Origin: Camarhynchus parvulus | Lineage: Eukaryota > Chordata > Aves > Passeriformes > Thraupidae | DNA length: 64,000 bases | Assembly: GCF_901933205.1 (NCBI RefSeq) | Contig: NC_044596.1 | Location: 4,218,001 to 4,282,000 of the forward strand | Direction of reading: 5' to 3' | Part shown: piece after piece, positions 63,240-64,000 of the stretch | Position numbering within the stretch: the stretch's first letter is position 1 | How the letters are laid out: every line of letters begins with the position of its first letter | Notes under the pieces: generated by a model | Told to the model about the DNA's origin: nothing | Databases searched by the model: none | The model's input: only the letters and a program-made list of their open reading frames with translations | Translations under genes and position numbers: made by a program

Positions 63240-63780
63240 TTGCCTACATCTCTCTTTTCCCCCCTTATTTTATTCCATTTTTTCCTTATTTTACTGTTCT
63301 TTTTTCCCCTTATTTTCCCCCTTTCCCCCTTATTTTCTTCTTCTTTTTTTCCTTATTTTCATCTTTTTCTTTTCCTTATTTATTCCCCTTTTCCCCTTAT
63401 TTTATTCCTCTTTTTTTCCTTATTTCCCCCTTTTTTCCTTATTTTATTCTCCTTTTCCCTTATTTTATTCCTCTTTTTCCCTTATTTTATTCCTCTTTTT
63501 TCCTTATTTCTCCCCTTTTTTCCTTCTTTTATTCCCCCTTTTTTCTTATTTTATTCCTCTTTTTTCCTTATTTATTTCTCTTTTTCACTTATTTTATTCC
63601 TCTTTTTTCCCCCTTATTTTATTCCCCTTTTCTCCTTATTTTATCCCCCTTTCCCCCTTATTTTATTCCCCTTTTTCCTTTATTTTATTCCCCTTTTCTC
63701 CTTATTTTATTCCCATTTCCCCCTTATTTTATTCCCATTTTTCCTTTCTTTTAGTCCTCTTTTTTCCCTTATTTTCCCCC
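63240..63780. repeat. Polypyrimidine minisatellite ccttattttattcccctttt
   Basis: About 28 units of roughly 20 bp, nearly all C/T with A only in ttattttatt. Long Phe/Leu/Ile-rich frames here are artefacts. Confidence 0.96.
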
Positions 63781-64000
63781 CTGTTTGTCCCAAGTCCCGA
63801 CTCGATTTCAGGCGCTCCAGAATTTAGAAACAATTTGCTCCACATGCCACTTTCCTGAAGGGATCGAAGGCTTCTCCCGGCAATCTCCGTGTCCCCAGGG
63901 AGGGAGGAGCCATGGGGACAGCGACAGCGGGGCCACAGTGATGCCACCAGCTGCCACCCCCGGGTCACACACCCCAGGGGGAAAAAAAAATCAACGCCAG

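Larger units (their letters stand above)
24484..64000. other. Presumed ATP2B4 intron 1 and 5' flank, no coding gene recognised
   Basis: Nearly 40 kb in which I find no exon with homology I recognise on either strand, and nothing resembling the neighbours expected from mammalian synteny (OPTC, PRELP). It consists of CpG-rich islands, minisatellites, CR1 relics and AT-rich TAATTA blocks, listed separately. Stretches 29.8-31.5, 33.0-34.1, 38.0-39.6, 46.2-47.9 and 57.2-58.0 kb show nothing else I can name. Confidence 0.6.

Noticed and set aside
63041..63827. Phe/Leu/Ile-rich frames resembling a membrane protein
   Set aside because: They come from the C/T-rich minisatellite; three frames give similar hydrophobic text.
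24484..64000. Exons of OPTC, PRELP, LAX1 or other expected neighbours
   Set aside because: I searched for leucine-rich-repeat and other familiar motifs on both strands and found none.

Overview
The window is eukaryotic and almost certainly avian, probably from a songbird microchromosome. The evidence is GC-rich, minisatellite-dense DNA, several decayed copies of the CR1 LINE 3' end, short solo LTRs of bird-type endogenous retroviruses, and one vertebrate gene with normal GT-AG introns. The exact species cannot be read from the sequence.

The only protein gene I can support is ATP2B4, the plasma membrane calcium ATPase PMCA4. It lies on the minus strand and runs from its start codon at 24218 to the left edge. 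I placed 20 coding exons by splice sites, reading phase and family motifs. Together they are 3324 nt, exactly 1108 codons in frame without a stop, from the initiator Met to the middle of the calmodulin-binding helix. The last one or two coding exons (splice site C and the C-terminus) must lie left of base 1. All core P-type ATPase motifs are intact: [25 protein letters not shown] and TGDGTNDG.

Layout: 1-24.2 kb is the gene body. Nearly every intron holds a different tandem repeat, and five clear solo LTRs sit in introns: three of family A antisense to the gene and two of family B in sense. 24.0-24.5 kb is the first coding exon with part of the 5' UTR and an acceptor whose pyrimidine tract is a CTC repeat. 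24.5-64 kb has no recognisable coding gene. It holds CpG-rich islands (best first-exon candidates at 42.5-43.8 and 45.0-45.5 kb), about 25 further minisatellites, CR1 relics, TAATTA-rich blocks that look like conserved non-coding elements, and an RFX-type X-box at 61.3 kb. It is presumably intron 1 plus 5' flank of ATP2B4.

The most striking observation is the 665-bp intron at 9180-9844. It consists of one LTR (9182-9841) plus one copy of a 5-bp target-site duplication. On the gene strand that duplication reads AGGTC, so its two copies supply AG|GT at both ends. This is the structure expected if an LTR landed inside an exon and became an intron. Two other introns carry tandem arrays whose units copy the neighbouring splice acceptor.
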